Source: Epinephelus fuscoguttatus (lineage: Eukaryota; Chordata; Actinopteri; Perciformes; Serranidae). From it: DNA of 64,000 nt. This document shows positions 59,805 through 64,000 of this stretch, one piece after another. Each line of letters begins with the position of its first letter. Positions within the stretch are counted from its first letter, which is position 1. Location of the stretch: NCBI RefSeq assembly GCF_011397635.1, contig NC_064769.1, positions 13,595,207 through 13,659,206 of the forward strand, given 5' to 3'. The notes below the pieces were generated by a model. The model was not told the origin of the DNA. It did not search any database and worked only from the letters and a program-made list of their open reading frames with translations. Made by a program: the position numbers and the translations under genes.

Positions 59805-60905
59805 GAAGTGTGTGTGCGGTCACAAGTCTGGGAATTGTTTAGACATGAGAGATTTTTGTCCTTCGTGTGACAGCTGCTGCCTTTCGTCTCATGTGTGACA
59901 GCAGTGTGCTACAGGTTGTCCCTCTGTGCCAGACAGAACAGAGGCCAGCTCGAACAAGGAGAGACATTTCTGGATAAAGGCTGTGTAAGATCAAGCAGAA
60001 GCACCAATGATTGCACCCTCCTTTAAAGGGCAGCCTTGCCTGAAACTTTGATGAAGCTTCAGGACAAAGAGGATGATAAACACAAGTTGGAGACAAGTAT
60101 TCAGCTGGTTGTGTGTTGTCAAGAACTTTTATTTCCACGCTGTGGAGCAACAGGCGCTTGTAGCCTCTCACAAAGCACTGCTGACTGCACAATGCCAAAT
60201 TGGCTGTTGCTATGTTGGAAAAAGATGTGACACCAGCTGGCAGCTTATGTTAACACTTAATGGGGTTATTGGTCGTCGTGGGAGACAGACACTAAAGAAT
60301 GAGAGGAAAAGGACTGTGTGAAGATACTGTACTCCAAAAATATATGCAATATTCCAAGTACCAGCAGCTACACAATAACTGTCTCAGTATGCTGTGTCTT
60401 TGTGTCATATTGTTTCTGCTTTGTTTATTGCTGGCAAACTATTGATCCACATCACAAAAAATCAGCAGTTGGCATCATTTATTCCTCTATCCAACGCCTC
60501 TATGTAAACTCACACAGAATATTGTTACTCATCAACATTAGCAATGCAAGGAGAGCCTTCTATATACTAAAAGGTTGCAGTTCTGGAGTCTCGGGTTGGA
60601 AGAGGACAAGGAGAACTTGTGCTGGAGGCTTTTTTGAACTGTATATTTGGAGCCCAGCAGCCTCCGAGCTACAGGAGGCAGAACAGCCGAGCCTGTGTGT
60701 GGAGGCTCAACTGAGGTGAAAGTGCTCCACTGTATGAGACCGTTCCTAAACTGCCAGCCTTTCACTGGGCTTTTAAATGTGTATCTGTATGTGTAATAAC
60801 TCTGCATCTAAATGTAGAATGAAGAGAGTTGGGGCAGAGTCAGTGAAGTCTGCTCCTGATGTCTATGTGTCATCTATCAATAAATATGTCTACTGTACAT
60901 GTGCT
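59805..60905 (+). other. btc: btc 3' untranslated region
   Basis: About 1.1 kb runs from the stop to a polyadenylation signal AATAAA at 60879-60884. A 133-codon open frame at 60318-60719 lies here; it has no recognisable domain and is treated as chance. The cleavage end is estimated. Confidence 0.6.
60879..60884 (+). terminator. btc: btc polyadenylation signal
   Basis: AATAAA in TATCAATAAATATG is followed by a TGT-rich stretch. It is the first convincing signal after the btc stop codon. Confidence 0.6.
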
Positions 60906-60990
60906 GTCTATTTTAAGGAATTTAAAAAATCTAAAGCTGAAATCTACCACGACAGGAGCCACATCACGTAGTATTTAAAAAGAAAAAGTA

Positions 60991-62144
60991 CCAGTGGTGT
61001 GGACTCGAGCCGAATGACTTGAACTCGAATCAGACTCAAGTCACAAATTTGATGACTTTGGTCTCGACAGAATCAAAAAAGACTATAACATTACAGACTT
61101 GTGACTTCACTTGGACTTTGGCCTTTTGAGTTGAAAAACTATGTTATTCAAAAAGCTGCCACTAATCAATTTATTTTCCTTAATTTACTGAATCAACTAA
61201 CATTAATGGCATTAATTCCCAGCGAGTCGACAATTAATGCCCCAGATCCACATTGTTTAGGTTGCAGGACAGAACCATAAAAAACTAAACTTACATTACT
61301 GAGTTCCAGGTGGAAAAAATCCAATGTATCCATGTACAACAGTTTGTATAATATCCTACAAATTAGCGCCCCACGAATGATGTTATGTCCTTGACCTAAA
61401 GTTATGTAATTCACATAAAGTTACGGAGGTTAGGCTCAGGAAAAGGAACATAGTTGGGCACCTTTAGGTTTAGGTAAGTAAACTTACTGTGGTTAGGGTT
61501 AGGAAAAGAAACATGATGAGGACATAGATGAAACAACAGTTCGAAATGTGTTTCCTGGGGAAAGTTCCAGGGGAAAGTCCTGTGTTTTTTGACCCATCCA
61601 CTGCCACAACCTGCCATCTAAATCAACCGCTCTGAACCTCTTCCTTCTTAACTCCCGTCATCTCATTGGTCACATGATCACAGCCTTCCTATAACATGGG
61701 TTATACCCAAATTACTGGCTCATTATTGAGTGTGAATGGACATAATGTTAGGAAAATGTATGAACAGTGTATGAGAACAGCCTGAAAAATTCTACCAAGA
61801 ATCATTTTGTTTGGGTACAAAAACTACAGGTGGTCAGCTAAAAACTAAATGCAGTGTGCAAAATGTGAGGGTAAAATTACAGATAAAGATGCAACAACTC
61901 CCAACAAAAATATTCAAATACAGATTTTAAAAAGAACTGATGACTTTTGTTAATTTCATATATTAATAATCTGATGTTAAAATGGCTTTACATTTGGTTA
62001 AGTGTACATAATGACTTGTTTAGGATTTGAAACCAAAAGCTTAGGACTTGGGACTTGTCAGTCTTAAGTACTGACTTGCTTGTCTTGACTTGGGACTTGA
62101 GACTTTCTTGTGACTTGCAAAACAAGGATTTGGTCCCACCTTTG
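60991..62144. mobile_element. MITE-like element with ACTTG-rich ends
   Basis: It starts CAGTGGTGTGGACTCGAGCC and ends GGTCCCACCTTTG, imperfect inverted ends. Both ends are rich in GACTTG/CAAGTC phrases. The middle (about 61190-62000) is different and includes GGTTAGGGTTAGGAAAAG, possibly a second insertion. No coding sequence was recognised. Confidence 0.5.
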
Positions 62145-62789
62145 AAAGTGACTCGTTACGTGGTGTTTTCTAAGAAATGTTACTTAACGTGCCCTCGGCC
62201 TAGAGACTGTTTTGATCTCATCATGAGCTCAAGTTCACAAGGCCACTGCTAACTGCTGACACAGATAAACGTCTCCATGAACCCTCGTTCCGGTTTCCAT
62301 TTCAAACTTTTAATCAAATAGATCCAATATTTACAATACTATTACACAGACAAATGCGCAAGACATGCTCTGATTAAGTAATGATTATGATCTCTCTCAT
62401 GTGACTGTACTTTGGTTACAGTTTTATTGTGTTGTTGTGTTGCTATGGTGCCATATCACTAGCCGCAGTCACCAGTGTCTTGTCACAGGTGCCAACAAAT
62501 TCCAGTGTGAGGGTGTGAACATAAAACAGTATCGTCCTGTCGCATAATGTGACCTAATCTTGTTGGCACAGGGGAATTATGTCGTGTCGGAATCTGTCTT
62601 TGGCTCTAACTCGGTTTTAAATGTCATTCTTTAAAGAAAAAATAGCTGAATATCAATAACATTTCTATCTGAGCCTTATCCCATCTATGAAGATTGAAAT
62701 GTCTGAGCACGATAGCATCACAGTGGACAGTGGATGAACAGGTGGTGAGGCAGTGTTCATACGCAGTACACTAGGAAGATACAGTAATT

Positions 62790-62940
62790 TAAAGGAATGG
62801 TTTGACATTTTGGGAAAGGCTTTCTGCTGAATGTCAGATACATCACTCTCATGTATGCAGGCTACTAATATGCTGGTTATAGCTTCATACTCACTGTACA
62901 GACATGACAGAGGTATTAATCTTCCCATCTATGATTCAGC
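62790..62940 (-). repeat. Family B fragment
   Basis: GGAATGGTTTGACATTTTGG, then TAGCTTCATACTCACTGTAC and GACATGACAGAGGTATTAAT match family B ends and interior. Confidence 0.45.
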
Positions 62941-63044
62941 CTGAAAGAGAAGAAAATCTAATTTCACAAAAGGTCAAACTTAGCTGTCATGCTCTTCTTG
63001 TTAATGCACCTGCTGGATGTTCCTTTATTTTTCAAGGTTTCAGT

Positions 63045-64000
63045 GTTGGGTTGTGCCACCAGCTGTATTTTTATGCCTCTGCACTGGCGACAGCTGTGGC
63101 TGAAGGCATTATTGTGCGGGTTGTCCATCGGTCTGTCTGTCCCATTCTCACGAATGTGATATCTCAGGAACGCCTTGACGGATTTTCTTTACATTTGGCG
63201 CAAATGTCCACTGGGGCTGTGGTGGAATAGTCATAAAAATTTACATCTTGTGTTTTTTCCTAAACACTTTTCCTTGAACCCAATTGAAAATGTCATGAGG
63301 TCAAGGAAAGATGTAAAGGAGGATTCATAAGGACTTACGAAAACACAACCGTGGTGTTAAGATAATCTGACTGAACTTACACTAGGCTACTTTATGTGAT
63401 GACAGATGTCACCTGGATCTGCTGTGGTGAAACTACAATGTTCTGAAGACTAAAAATGCATATTAGATACTTTGCCCTCATTACTGTGTTGTTTCATGCA
63501 GGCTATGTGAACAACCCAGTGAAAAATATGAATTCATTACCACAGTTGGAATTGAAATAAAAGAAGGAATGTAGGCTGCTGGTCCCAAAAAGTGAAACAA
63601 AAAAGTTTTCACATTGAGAATGGTTGCTCATACGAACCCTCCTGTCCACTCATATTCATCCAGATGAATCCCAATCAGTAGTATTGTATGAAAATAATTG
63701 TTACATTTATGCAGGATAGGCATATCAATTGTTTTTCATGAACGACCGAATGGTGTGTCCCTTTAACAGTTAAAAGCAAATTCAACCAGGTCTTATCATA
63801 AGCACCACTTAGATACTTCTGGGTTATTTTTCTAAGTTAAAATCCATAGGCAAAAAAATATACATTCAACCCCAGCCTTGGACTCAAGGATGAACTGGTT
63901 ACTGAATGAAATGAATCAAATGAATTTGTTCATCAAAGGTCAAAGGTCACCATGGCCTCAGAAAGTACATTTTTGGCTATACCTCAAGAATTCATATGTA
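63045..64000 (+). repeat. Interspersed repeat split by ~650 bp, running off the right edge
   Basis: TTATGCCTCTGCACTGGCGA, TGATATCTCAGGAACGCCTT and GGCGCAAATGTCCACT break off near 63215. The expected continuation, TTGGACTCAAGGATGAACTG with AAAGGTCACCATGGCCTCAG, resumes near 63878. The block between is unrelated. Confidence 0.5.

Noticed and set aside
60318-60719. 133-codon open frame
   Set aside because: It lies between the btc stop and its polyadenylation signal, has no recognisable domain, and has Cys/Phe/Tyr-rich composition typical of chance frames.

Overview
This window is vertebrate nuclear DNA from a ray-finned fish, most likely a spiny-rayed teleost. The genes are split into short exons with GT/AG introns. 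The window is AT-rich, carries many long CA/TG microsatellites, and contains teleost-type mobile elements: a Rex3-like RTE retrotransposon end, tRNA-derived SINEs, a non-LTR reverse-transcriptase remnant and many MITEs. All readable genes are conserved vertebrate genes. Their exon-intron structures were rebuilt by hand, and every splice phase closes.

Layout. (1) 813-22186, minus strand: csgalnact1, the Golgi enzyme that starts chondroitin sulfate chains. Six coding exons are present, and the last coding exon lies beyond the left edge. A CpG-rich block at about 36975-37190 with a perfect minus-strand splice donor is the best candidate for its untranslated first exon and promoter, 15 kb upstream of the start codon. 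(2) 22.2-43 kb: no convincing protein-coding gene, but repeat-rich. It holds a ~377-bp tandem array invaded by a SINE, a fold-back element, a five-copy ~211-bp tandem repeat beside the putative csgalnact1 promoter, and a SINE inside a MITE. (3) 43051-45069, minus: nxnl2, a two-exon thioredoxin-fold photoreceptor trophic factor. (4) 47280-49598 (3' UTR to ~49880), plus: gng10, a G-protein gamma subunit; its second coding exon follows a (TG)31 tract that sits in the place of a pyrimidine tract. (5) 53387-59804 (3' UTR to ~60905), plus: btc, a betacellulin-type EGF-receptor ligand in five coding exons. (6) 60.9-64 kb: MITEs and other interspersed repeats.

The four genes have unrelated jobs (glycosaminoglycan initiation, redox or trophic support, G-protein signalling, EGFR-ligand signalling). 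No operon or functional cluster is implied. nxnl2 and gng10 are divergent, with about 2.2 kb between their start codons.

I found no sign of a new multi-gene system. The most interesting observations concern structure: perfectly complementary (TG)27 and (CA)28 tracts flanking a frame-neutral csgalnact1 exon, the (TG)31 splice acceptor of gng10, a near-complete 634-bp palindrome, nested insertions that allow relative dating, and tandem repeats next to a promoter.
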